From: Patescibacteria group bacterium
GTDB taxonomy: Bacteria; Patescibacteriota; Microgenomatia; UBA1406; GWC2-37-13
Direction: 5' to 3'
Length of the DNA: 32,412 bases
NCBI GenBank assembly: GCA_023380935.1
Contig: JAMCST010000015.1
Location: 1-32,412, forward strand
Shown piece by piece: positions 1 to 6,999 of this stretch (the first letter of the stretch is position 1; each line of letters starts with the position of its first letter). A model generated the notes under the pieces. It was not told the DNA's origin and did not search any database. It saw only the letters and a program-made list of their open reading frames with translations. A program made the position numbers and the translations under genes.

Positions 1-1
1 C

Positions 2-109
2 TCAACCATTGGTGTCAACGAGCAAACAATCAAATCCTACATCCAAAATCAAGGTCAAGAGGATTCTGGACAAGCTCTGCTTGAACTCCCCTCAAAACCC
101 CGAGCGTAA
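2..109 (+). CDS. C-terminal fragment of probable IS200/IS605-family TnpA transposase
   Basis: An open frame enters from the left window edge and ends at a TAA at 107-109, leaving 35 residues. The fragment begins STIGVNEQTIKSYIQNQ. This resembles the last helix of Y1 (HUH) single-strand transposases of the IS200 type, which commonly reads (V/S)T(V/I)G..E.TI..YI.NQ near the C-terminus. The stop codon lies in the loop of a hairpin (96-120), so the last residues are encoded by the hairpin's left arm, which fits a gene running into the right end of its element. The catalytic HUH motif and tyrosine would lie outside the window. The call rests on a short match plus the hairpin and is moderate. The gene is cut by the window edge, so whether the copy is intact cannot be seen. 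Confidence 0.55.
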   Translation, partial: STIGVNEQTIKSYIQNQGQEDSGQALLELPSKPRA

Positions 110-120
110 GCTCGTGGGTT
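96..120 (+). mobile_element. Hairpin at probable right end of an IS200/IS605 element
   Basis: Bases 96-105 (AACCCCGAGC) pair with 110-120 around a GTAA loop (106-109). The stem is 5 + 5 base pairs interrupted by one unpaired T at 115. IS200/IS605 elements have no inverted repeats but carry subterminal imperfect hairpins, and in IS608 an extruded T in the stem is read by TnpA. The hairpin overlaps the end of the transposase-like frame. An alternative is a weak rho-independent terminator, but only TTTATAAATT follows, not a clean T run. The element boundary cannot be fixed from this side alone. Confidence 0.5.
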
Positions 121-148
121 GTTTATAAATTAAAAAATAATTAGTAAC

Positions 149-171
149 AAAAAACCCCGCCGCAGCGGGGT
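149..171 (-). terminator. Rho-independent terminator of the trpR-like gene
   Basis: Read on the minus strand, this is a GC stem of 6 pairs (GCGGGG/CCCCGC, 155-170, plus a flanking A-T pair) with a 4-base loop, followed at once by six T residues (149-154). It lies 21 bases past the stop of the trpR-like gene and ends the leftward transcription unit. It also separates that unit from the transposon remnant. Confidence 0.85.
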
Positions 172-191
172 GGCATAAAGCATAACCGGCT

Positions 192-470
192 TTACCAGCC
201 GCTGCGTGGATATATGGAGTACCACCAGCGTTGGCTAAACCGGCCTTTTTTAATCTCGTTGGCGCCGCGCGTTACCGTGGCAACGCCCACGCCGAGCCGT
301 TGGGCAATCTGATGATGGGGAACGCCCTGTTTAAGAAAAAAAACGATTTTAGTGCGTCGGGCCAACTCATCGATTTCTTTGGGAGTCAATATGCCGCAGA
401 GAAAATCCTCCATGTCTTTCTTGGCGTGCATTTGCGCAAATACCGTCGTCAGTTGCCTTATTGCTTTCAT
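192..470 (-). CDS. trpR: TrpR-family transcriptional repressor
   Basis: A 92-residue all-helical DNA-binding protein of the Trp repressor family. The core contains GILTPKEIDELARR followed by a helix-turn-helix ending GVGVATVTRG (about 60-69). The E. coli TrpR recognition segment is GAGIATITRG, so the DNA-reading surface is nearly the same. Counterparts of E. coli T44, R54, R84 and G85, which bind tryptophan, are T29, R39, R68 and G69 here. L41 and S88 are replaced by G and E, so the co-repressor is not certain. The ATG at 470 is chosen over an in-frame TTG at 509 because that TTG is itself the -35 box of the promoter, and the operator lies between the two. The gene follows the PBP1A gene but has its own promoter and terminator. 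It is probably autoregulated through the ACTAGT palindrome at 478-491. Targets beyond itself are unknown, and no trp biosynthesis gene is in the window. Confidence 0.85.
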   Translation of the reverse strand: MKAIRQLTTVFAQMHAKKDMEDFLCGILTPKEIDELARRTKIVFFLKQGVPHHQIAQRLGVGVATVTRGANEIKKGRFSQRWWYSIYPRSGW

Positions 471-477
471 ATATGAT

Positions 478-491
478 ACTAGTATACTAGT
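478..491. promoter_or_regulatory. Trp-type operator (perfect palindrome)
   Basis: ACTAGTATACTAGT is a perfect 14-base palindrome (16 with the flanking T/A). It equals the E. coli TrpR operator core ACTAGT-N2-ACTAGT. It covers the -10 box (481-486) and ends 8 bases before the repressor's ATG, so bound repressor would block its own promoter. The encoded recognition helix is nearly identical to that of E. coli TrpR, which supports the match. Confidence 0.8.
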
Positions 492-509
492 ACAATGTAT
501 ATTTGTCAA
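481..509 (-). promoter_or_regulatory. Sigma70-type promoter of the trpR-like gene
   Basis: On the minus strand there is a perfect -35 TTGACA (509-504), a 17-base spacer, and a -10 TATACT (486-481). The ATG at 470 begins 10 bases after the -10 box, so the expected transcription start is only about 3-4 bases before the start codon. No ribosome binding site can fit, so the mRNA should be nearly leaderless. Confidence 0.85.
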
Positions 510-527
510 GGGGAAACGGGGGACTGA

Positions 528-2744
528 TTAACGTTGCACGGTCTGCGGCGTTTCGCCTTCGTGGTTGCAGTCGATGCAGTAGGTGGAGAACGGATCCTTG
601 ATTACCGTTTTTTCCTTCATTTCCGTATTGGGATCGCCGGGTTTGGCAAGCTTGTCGCTGTCTTTATATACCGGTACCAATTCCTTGGTGACGTCGGTCT
701 GGCGGTTTTCCGTGCCCTTGATGAAGTACTCGAAGCGCGCCGGACAACTGTCGCTTCCGTCTTCTTTCTTGGTCATCAGGGCGCCGGAGATCGTGCAGAC
801 CTGTCTGCCGACCACGTCGTCAGGCTTAACCGGCCAGATGTCGGGTTGGTGGCTCAAAATATACTGCATCATCCGGTTCCAGATCGGCGCCGCACCGGTG
901 ACGCCGGAAGTCAGATACGGGTTCATCGGCGTATTGTCGTCGTTTCCCACCCAAACAACCGTGAGAAAGTTGGGGGTGAATCCGATCGTCCAGTTGTCTT
1001 TTTTGTCGTCGGTGGTCCCGGTTTTTACCGAGACGGCGTGTTTGGGAATCACCAGATACGAGGAGTCTCCGAAAGCGGCAGTCCGAGCGTTGTTGTCCAG
1101 CAGAATGTGGGAGATGATAAAAGCGGTGGCCGGAGAAATAACCTTTTTGCCCGGTATGGCCAGATAATTTGGGCTACCAAGCGGATCGTGGACGTTTTTC
1201 ACGTAATTGCGGTCCTGGAATTCGTATAGTGGGCGGCCGTTTTTGTCCTCGATTTTGGTAATTTCCACCAACGGACGCGGTACGCCCCGGTTGGCAAAGG
1301 CGGAAAAGGCCTGGCTCATTTCAATCATCGTTACCTCGCCGCCGCCCAGGGTGAGTGACAGGCCGTATTTGGTTGAGTCTTGAAACGTACTGACGGTAAA
1401 GGCCGAGGCCGAGGCGATAAACTCCTTAACACCGTTGATTGCCAGCATCTTGACCGCCGGGATGTTGTAAGAGTTTCCCAAGGCGAAGCGTAATTGCACC
1501 GGGCCATGGAAGGTATTGTCATAGTTGACCGGACAATAGGGTTTGGGCTGACCGCCGCCGGTAAAGCAGATCGGTTCGTCGATAAACACGGTGGCGGCCG
1601 TTACCAGTTGGCGGTCAATGCCGACGGCATAGTTGAGCGGCTTGATTGACGACCCCGGCTGGCGCAGGGCAGTAGTGACGTTAAAGGCGCCGGACGGTGA
1701 AGCGAAATAATCGACCGAACCGACCATCGCCAAGATTTCCCCGGTCGGCGGCCGGGTAACGAGAATGGCACCGTTGGAAACCTGGAGCGACTTGATTTTA
1801 TCCAATTCTTCCTTAAGGATTTTTTCCGCCTGTTCCTGGATATCCAGGTCGAGGGTGGTGGTAACCTGCAGACCGCCTTCCTCAATTTCTTTGACGCCGT
1901 ATTTCTGTTCCAGCTGTGACTTGACGTAAAACACAAAGTGCGGTGCCTTAATGGCGGTTTTCGGTGGCGTGAAAACGTCGACTTCGGCCAGGGTTTTTTC
2001 ATAGGTGGATCGGTCGATGTATTTCTGCTCGTACATTTTTTTCAATACCTCGTTGCGTCGTTCTACTGTCAACTCCGGATTGTTGTAGGGCGAATAGTAG
2101 GTAGGGGCCTGGGGTAAACCGGCCAAGGTGGCGGCTTCGCTCAAACTCAACTGGGTGGCGGATTTGGAAAAATAGGTTTTGGCCGCTTCTTCGATGCCGT
2201 AAGCGGCGCCGCCGTACGGGACCTGATTCAGGTACATTTCCAGAATCTGGTTTTTGCTAAAGACTTTCTCGGCCCAGATTGCCAGAACGATTTCTCTGAT
2301 CTTTCTTTGGATGGTTCTTTCCGGAGACAGCAGGGCGGTTTTTACCAGTTGCTGGGTGATAGTCGAGCCGCCTTGGAGGTTTTTTTTGACGATCATATCT
2401 TTGATCGCCCGGAGAATGCCGCTGATCAGGGAAATGCCGCCGTGGTGATAGAAGTCCTTGTCCTCGATGGCCACAGTGGCCTGCCCGACATAGACGGGCA
2501 GCTCATTTAACTTGGTTGGCGTGCGGTTCTGATCGTGATAGATTTCGTAGAGCAATTTGCCGTTGCGGTCGTACAGATGGGTAGAGAGCGGCGTGCTTTT
2601 GAAGTTTTTCAGACTGTTAGGCGTAGGGAGTTGGTAGAAGATGAAAAAATACAACCCGATCAAGGCGGCGACGCTGCCGGCCAATATCAAGGCGACGATT
2701 AAGCGGCGGGACAACTTTTTTTGCGGTGCTAGCGTTTCTTTCAT
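528..2744 (-). CDS. mrcA: Class A penicillin-binding protein (PBP1A-type), bifunctional
   Basis: This protein polymerises lipid II into glycan strands and crosslinks the peptides on the outer face of the membrane. It has 738 residues, a usual length. A membrane anchor lies at about 15-37. The GT51 glycosyltransferase domain (about 55-230) has EDKDFYHHGG with catalytic Glu94, GGSTITQQLVK (125-135), RKIREIVLAIWAEK (147-160) and the MYLNQVPYGGAAYGIEEAA block. The transpeptidase domain (about 320-640) has SSIK with nucleophile Ser365, SYN (425-427) and KTG (574-576). The C-terminal tail contains Cys650, Cys667, Cys723 and Cys726, which could form disulfides outside the cell. It lies 27 bases after metG on the same strand and has no Shine-Dalgarno. 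The exact subclass (mrcA/ponA/pbpF) cannot be fixed from sequence alone. Confidence 0.95.
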   Translation of the reverse strand: MKETLAPQKKLSRRLIVALILAGSVAALIGLYFFIFYQLPTPNSLKNFKSTPLSTHLYDRNGKLLYEIYHDQNRTPTKLNELPVYVGQATVAIEDKDFYHHGGISLISGILRAIKDMIVKKNLQGGSTITQQLVKTALLSPERTIQRKIREIVLAIWAEKVFSKNQILEMYLNQVPYGGAAYGIEEAAKTYFSKSATQLSLSEAATLAGLPQAPTYYSPYNNPELTVERRNEVLKKMYEQKYIDRSTYEKTLAEVDVFTPPKTAIKAPHFVFYVKSQLEQKYGVKEIEEGGLQVTTTLDLDIQEQAEKILKEELDKIKSLQVSNGAILVTRPPTGEILAMVGSVDYFASPSGAFNVTTALRQPGSSIKPLNYAVGIDRQLVTAATVFIDEPICFTGGGQPKPYCPVNYDNTFHGPVQLRFALGNSYNIPAVKMLAINGVKEFIASASAFTVSTFQDSTKYGLSLTLGGGEVTMIEMSQAFSAFANRGVPRPLVEITKIEDKNGRPLYEFQDRNYVKNVHDPLGSPNYLAIPGKKVISPATAFIISHILLDNNARTAAFGDSSYLVIPKHAVSVKTGTTDDKKDNWTIGFTPNFLTVVWVGNDDNTPMNPYLTSGVTGAAPIWNRMMQYILSHQPDIWPVKPDDVVGRQVCTISGALMTKKEDGSDSCPARFEYFIKGTENRQTDVTKELVPVYKDSDKLAKPGDPNTEMKEKTVIKDPFSTYCIDCNHEGETPQTVQR

Positions 2745-2771
2745 GGATGCAAACCAAGTATTATATGGTAA

Positions 2772-4211
2772 TTATACTTTAGGAAATAACGGTTTAGTTT
2801 TGTGGATTTTTCCCTGAGTAGTGTTGATAATTTGATCGGCGGTCTTGGGTAGAAATGGTTGTAGCTGGCGGCCGATCAGATTGAGATTTTTCAGCTGTTT
2901 TTCCAAAAAAGCGCGTCGCGCGATCGGGTCTTTTCCCCAAGGAGCAAACGCGTCAATGTCTTTGTTAAGAAGACGGACATGCTTCCAGATGGTTTCCAGG
3001 ATCAGGTTGAACTGGAAGGCGGCAAACCAATCCCTCATCGCTTTATCATAAATCTGGCCGGCCGGGGGAGAAATAAACGTAATACCATCCTGTTCCGCCA
3101 AGGTCGTAATACGCATTACTAGATTCCCCAGTTCGTTGGCCAGTTCGGCCCGGTAAAGATTGTTCATTCGTGTATCAGAATAATCGCCGTCAGAAAACGG
3201 AGAGATCTCGCGCAGGAAGTAATAACGGACCGCGTCGCTGCCGTATTGGGCGATCAGCCGGAACGGGTCGACGATGTTGCCGAGGGTTTTACTCATCTTC
3301 TGGCCGTTGATGGTTAGATAGTCGTGGACAAGGATTGCTCTGGGTAGTTTCAGTCCGGCCGACAACAAGAAAGCCGGCCAGTAAACGGCGTGGAACCGGA
3401 TAATGCCTTTACCGATTACATGGAGTTGGGCGGGCCACCAACGCCGGTAACGGCTATCGTCCCAGCCGAAACCGATGCCGGTCTGGTAAATGTTTAAGGC
3501 GTCGAACCAGACATAGATCCTTTGGGTGGGGTCGTTGGGCACCGGTACCCCCCAGTTTTTGGCCCGTTCGTTCGAGCGGGAAATGCTGATGTCCTTTAGC
3601 GGCTGCCGGAGAAAACTAAGCAGTTCGTTTTTTCTTTTCTCCGGGTGGATTTTTATCTTTTCGTCTTTAATGAGACGAGTTAGTTGTTTTTGATAGCGCG
3701 ACAAACGGAAAAAGTAATTGGTTTCCGAGACGCGGTCCAGCTTTTTTCCCGGATGCTCCGGGCATTCGCCATTTTCGTTCAGTTCGTCCGGCGAATAAAA
3801 GGTTTCGCAACCGACGCAGTATAGGCCGGTATAGTTTTTTTTATAGATGTCGTCCGCTGCCGCGCAGAGTGACCAGAGTTTTTGGCTTGAGGGAAAATGA
3901 CGAGTTTGGTCGCTGCCTTTTTGAAAAACATCGAAACGGATGTCCAGCGCCTCGGCCAGTTGTTGAAACTGGCGGGCGTTTTTATCGACAAAGGTCTGAA
4001 TCTGGATGCCGGCCGCCTCGGCCGCCTGGACGTTTTTCAGGGCGTTTTCGTCGCTGCCGCACAGCAGGAGCACCTGATGGCCGCGTTGGCGGTAGTAGCG
4101 CGCCACGACGTCGGACTCGACAAATTCCAGGGCATGACCGACATGGGGAGCCGCGTTAACGTAAGGAATCGAGTTGGTGATATAGATTCTTTTTTTGGTT
4201 ACGACCGCCAT
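2772..4211 (-). CDS. metG: Methionyl-tRNA synthetase
   Basis: This enzyme charges tRNA-Met with methionine, using ATP, in the cytoplasm. The class I signature is HVGH (23-26, equivalent to HIGH) and the second is KMSKT (305-309, equivalent to KMSKS). A zinc knuckle is formed by Cys132-x2-Cys135 and Cys150-x2-His153, the single-knuckle type. The KISKS-side motifs WFDALNIY (235-242) and HVIGKGIIRFH (264-274) are typical of MetG. The protein has 479 residues and stops after the anticodon-binding helical domain, so it lacks the C-terminal Trbp111-like tRNA-binding domain found in longer MetG proteins. The start lies 8 bases after the small membrane protein gene, with no Shine-Dalgarno, which suggests one transcript with that gene and PBP1A. 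Confidence 0.96.
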   Translation of the reverse strand: MAVVTKKRIYITNSIPYVNAAPHVGHALEFVESDVVARYYRQRGHQVLLLCGSDENALKNVQAAEAAGIQIQTFVDKNARQFQQLAEALDIRFDVFQKGSDQTRHFPSSQKLWSLCAAADDIYKKNYTGLYCVGCETFYSPDELNENGECPEHPGKKLDRVSETNYFFRLSRYQKQLTRLIKDEKIKIHPEKRKNELLSFLRQPLKDISISRSNERAKNWGVPVPNDPTQRIYVWFDALNIYQTGIGFGWDDSRYRRWWPAQLHVIGKGIIRFHAVYWPAFLLSAGLKLPRAILVHDYLTINGQKMSKTLGNIVDPFRLIAQYGSDAVRYYFLREISPFSDGDYSDTRMNNLYRAELANELGNLVMRITTLAEQDGITFISPPAGQIYDKAMRDWFAAFQFNLILETIWKHVRLLNKDIDAFAPWGKDPIARRAFLEKQLKNLNLIGRQLQPFLPKTADQIINTTQGKIHKTKPLFPKV

Positions 4212-4219
4212 AGGCGTAC

Positions 4220-4501
4220 TTATTTTAACATAATTTTCACCCCGACAAAAAAGACCAACAGCAGTACGGAGTTGAACCAGGTGAACCCGGCCAAAACCGT
4301 AATCGTCATCAGTCCGGCCAGAAACAATCCGAGTAGATAACTGTCCTTGCGCCGCAAACGCAGTCCGGCAATCTGAATAACGGCGGCACCGGCCGACACG
4401 ATAAAACCGGCGATCAGTAACGGCGACTGCGGTGAGGTAAAAAAAACCAGGGCCGCCGCCACCGCCAAGTAGACGATGCCGCTAAACAGTTTGGTCGTCA
4501 T
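4220..4501 (-). CDS. Small membrane protein of unknown function
   Basis: This 93-residue hydrophobic protein has about three predicted membrane helices (roughly 4-21, 28-46 and 54-90, the last possibly a hairpin of two). A short basic loop, RLRRKD, lies near 47-53. I do not recognise the family. It is the first gene of the leftward unit that continues into metG (8-base gap) and PBP1A, and it is divergent from rpsO. The frame has an ATG start, uses codons like its neighbours and is not better explained by an overlapping gene, so it is likely real. No function is proposed. Confidence 0.6.
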   Translation of the reverse strand: MTTKLFSGIVYLAVAAALVFFTSPQSPLLIAGFIVSAGAAVIQIAGLRLRRKDSYLLGLFLAGLMTITVLAGFTWFNSVLLLVFFVGVKIMLK

Positions 4502-4523
4502 GGATTATCTCTTTTAATTACCC

Positions 4524-4552
4524 TTGCAACTGATTCCCCTATCAATTATAAT
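4524..4552 (+). promoter_or_regulatory. Sigma70-type promoter of rpsO
   Basis: The -35 is TTGCAA (4524-4529), the spacer is 17 bases and the -10 is a perfect TATAAT (4547-4552). Only 9 bases separate the -10 box from the rpsO ATG at 4562, so the expected transcript starts about 2-3 bases before the start codon. Confidence 0.8.
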
Positions 4553-4561
4553 CTTTTCACT

Positions 4562-4831
4562 ATGACGAAACTACCCGATGACAAATCCAAAATTATCGAA
4601 ACCTTCGCCCAGAAAAAGGGTGATACAGGTTCACCGGAAGTCCAGATCGCCCTCTTAAGCTGGAAAATCCAAAAGCTTTCCGAGCACCTGGAGGAGAATA
4701 AAAAAGACAACCATTCGCGCCGCGGCCTGCTGAAAATTATTGCCAAACGCAGACGCATTCTTAACTACCTTTCTAAACTTGACGAGAAGCGCTACAAAAA
4801 ATTAATTGAGAAATTGGGACTTAAGAAATAA
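4562..4831 (+). CDS. rpsO: Small ribosomal subunit protein uS15
   Basis: An 89-residue protein of normal S15 length that binds the central domain of 16S rRNA early in 30S assembly. Diagnostic blocks are [13 protein letters not shown] (20-32), the helix [19 protein letters not shown], and the C-terminal [25 protein letters not shown]. It is followed 14 bases later by pnp, the widely conserved rpsO-pnp pair. No terminator is visible between them, so they are probably cotranscribed. The start is fixed by the promoter immediately upstream. Confidence 0.98.
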   Translation: MTKLPDDKSKIIETFAQKKGDTGSPEVQIALLSWKIQKLSEHLEENKKDNHSRRGLLKIIAKRRRILNYLSKLDEKRYKKLIEKLGLKK

Positions 4832-4845
4832 CAACATAAATAAGA

Positions 4846-6936
4846 ATGAAAATCATTGAAGACTCCATTGAAATTGACGGCAAAAAGTTAAAACTACAGT
4901 ACGGTAAAATGGCGCCGGCCGTCGATATGGCGGTTTACGCCTCGCTCGGGGACACGGCAGTGTTGGTGACGGTGGCCGTCGGCCCGGAAAATCCGAACAT
5001 CGACTACTTTCCTTTAATGGTTGATTACGTGGAAAAACTCTATGCCGGCGGTCTAATCAAAGGGTCGCGTTGGGTGAAGCGGGAAGGCCGTCCCTCCGAT
5101 GAAGCGGTTTTGATCGGTAGGCTGATCGACCGGTCGCTCCGCCCCCTTTTCCCGAAATCCTTTCGCAAGCAGGTTCAGGTGGTGGTGACGTTGCTGTCGG
5201 TTGACGGAGATAACGCTCCGGAGATCGTGGCGGCGATCGGGGCATCGGCTGCGGTATGCGCTTCGACCATCCCCTGGGACGGACCGATCAGCACCATCAA
5301 AATCGGTTACATCCCCGCCTTGGAGAACAAATTGGGCAGTTTGATCATTAATCCATCCGAACAAGAGCAGGAGTATTCGGCCCTTGACCTGGTGGTGTCT
5401 TCAACCAAGGAAAAGGTAATCATGATCGAGACCAAGGCCGAGGCCTTGGATGATCAGCTGGTGCAGGAAGGCATTGAGATGGCCAAGCGCGAAAATGGCC
5501 GGATCATCGATCTGATCAAGAAGTTCGCCAGCCGGATCGGCAAAGCCAAACTCAGCTTCAACGAAGAAGAAATCCAACCAGAAATCATTTCACTCATAAA
5601 ACAGAAATACGCCAACGGACTCGAAACAGCCATCAAAGAGGCGGCCGCGACCGCCGGAAGCAGCAGCGACGGGTTGAATGATATTATTGATCAGATCTAC
5701 GAGGAAACCGAGAAAAAATTCGACAAGAAACAAATTATACACGCGATTGAAAAATACAATTACGCCAATATTAAAAAGAATATTCTCGACAAAAAGCTGC
5801 GGCCGGACGGACGCAAGATCGATGAGATCCGTCCCCTCAACATTGAGGTGGGATTGCTGCCGCGTACCCACGGATCGGCCATTTTCCAGCGCGGCCAGAC
5901 CCAGGTGCTTTCCATTGTTACGCTCGGTTCCACCACGCTGGAACAGCTGATTGAGGGCCCGGAGGGAAAAGAAGCCAAACGTTACATCCACCATTACTCC
6001 GACGGTCCGTATTCCTACGGTCAGGTGGGACGGATGTTTGGTCCCAGCCGGCGGGCGATCGGACACGGCGCGTTGGCCGAAAAGGCGATTGAACCGGTTC
6101 TGCCGTCGACCGAAGCCTTTCCCTATGCGATTCGCGTCGTTTCAGAAATTCTTTCCGAAAACGGTTCTTCTTCAATGGGATCGGTATGCGGTTCGTCACT
6201 GGCGCTGATGGATGCTGGTGTCCCCGTCAAATCGCCGGTAGCCGGGATTGCCATGGGTTTGATGAGTCGGTCCGACGACGACTATGTCGTCTTGACCGAT
6301 ATTGTCGGACTGGAAGACTTTGCCGGGGAGATGGATTTTAAAATTGCCGGAACCGCCACGGGGATCACGGCGATTCAGCTTGACGTAAAAAATAAAGGTT
6401 TAACGGGCCGTATGATTAAGGAGATCTTTGCTCGGGCCAAGGAGGCGCGCTTGCGCATTTTGGAGGCAATGAACGCGGTGCTTGCCCAACCGGAAAAGGA
6501 AATTTCGCCCTATGCGCCCAAGGTGGTCGTTCTGACGCCGCCTCCGGACAAGATTGGAGAGATCATCGGTCCGGGAGGGCGCAACATTCGCAGCCTGATT
6601 GCCAAGACCGACACGGAGATCAACGTCGATGATGACGGAAAAGTGACAATCAGCGGACTGGATCGGGAAAAGGTTAACCAGGCCGCCCGCGCGATCGAAG
6701 ATATCACCCGGGAGATAGAAGTAGGAGAAGAATTTGTCGGTCCGGTGGTCCGGATTCTGCCGTTCGGTGCCTTTGTCGAACTGACTCCGGGGAAAGACGG
6801 ACTGGTCCACGTTTCAAAAATGGGAGCCGGTTTTGTACGCGATCCGGGAAAAGTGGTGAAGATCGGTCAGGTGGTTAAAGTCAAGGTGGTCCAGATCGAC
6901 AATCAAGGCCGCATTAATCTCCAGTTGGTGAAGTAA
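4846..6936 (+). CDS. pnp: Polyribonucleotide nucleotidyltransferase (PNPase)
   Basis: This is a phosphorolytic 3'-to-5' exoribonuclease that releases nucleoside diphosphates from RNA and can run in reverse to add tails. It has 696 residues, the usual size. Two RNase PH domains lie at about 10-135 and 315-545, separated by a helical region. The second contains the MDFKIAGTATGITAIQLDVK block with the conserved metal-binding aspartates. A KH domain (about 561-625) has KIGEIIGPGGRNIR, and an S1 domain (627-696) begins GEEFVGPVVRILPFGAFVEL. The start has no Shine-Dalgarno (AACATAAATAAG upstream). A ribosomal-protein promoter drives it through rpsO. Confidence 0.98.
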   Translation: MKIIEDSIEIDGKKLKLQYGKMAPAVDMAVYASLGDTAVLVTVAVGPENPNIDYFPLMVDYVEKLYAGGLIKGSRWVKREGRPSDEAVLIGRLIDRSLRPLFPKSFRKQVQVVVTLLSVDGDNAPEIVAAIGASAAVCASTIPWDGPISTIKIGYIPALENKLGSLIINPSEQEQEYSALDLVVSSTKEKVIMIETKAEALDDQLVQEGIEMAKRENGRIIDLIKKFASRIGKAKLSFNEEEIQPEIISLIKQKYANGLETAIKEAAATAGSSSDGLNDIIDQIYEETEKKFDKKQIIHAIEKYNYANIKKNILDKKLRPDGRKIDEIRPLNIEVGLLPRTHGSAIFQRGQTQVLSIVTLGSTTLEQLIEGPEGKEAKRYIHHYSDGPYSYGQVGRMFGPSRRAIGHGALAEKAIEPVLPSTEAFPYAIRVVSEILSENGSSSMGSVCGSSLALMDAGVPVKSPVAGIAMGLMSRSDDDYVVLTDIVGLEDFAGEMDFKIAGTATGITAIQLDVKNKGLTGRMIKEIFARAKEARLRILEAMNAVLAQPEKEISPYAPKVVVLTPPPDKIGEIIGPGGRNIRSLIAKTDTEINVDDDGKVTISGLDREKVNQAARAIEDITREIEVGEEFVGPVVRILPFGAFVELTPGKDGLVHVSKMGAGFVRDPGKVVKIGQVVKVKVVQIDNQGRINLQLVK

Positions 6937-6963
6937 CGATTAGCTTCCCGTGTCGATCGATCA

Positions 6964-6992
6964 TTGCAATCTGGTTACGGTTGGGCTACAAT
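6964..6992 (+). promoter_or_regulatory. Sigma70-type promoter of ftsK
   Basis: The -35 is TTGCAA (6964-6969), identical to that of rpsO. The spacer is 17 bases and the -10 is TACAAT (6987-6992). The ATG at 7000 follows after exactly 7 bases, so the transcript should begin at or within one base of the start codon. It lies in the 63-base gap after pnp. Confidence 0.75.
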
Positions 6993-6999
6993 AATCGGT

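Noticed and set aside
534-1229. A 231-codon frame antisense to the PBP1A gene
   Set aside because: The Val/Gly/Arg-rich composition is typical of a shadow of a GC-rich gene, and no family-like segment is present.
6953-6960. TCGATCGA palindrome before ftsK
   Set aside because: It is short, lies outside the promoter boxes, and such 8-mers occur by chance. No matching regulator is evident.
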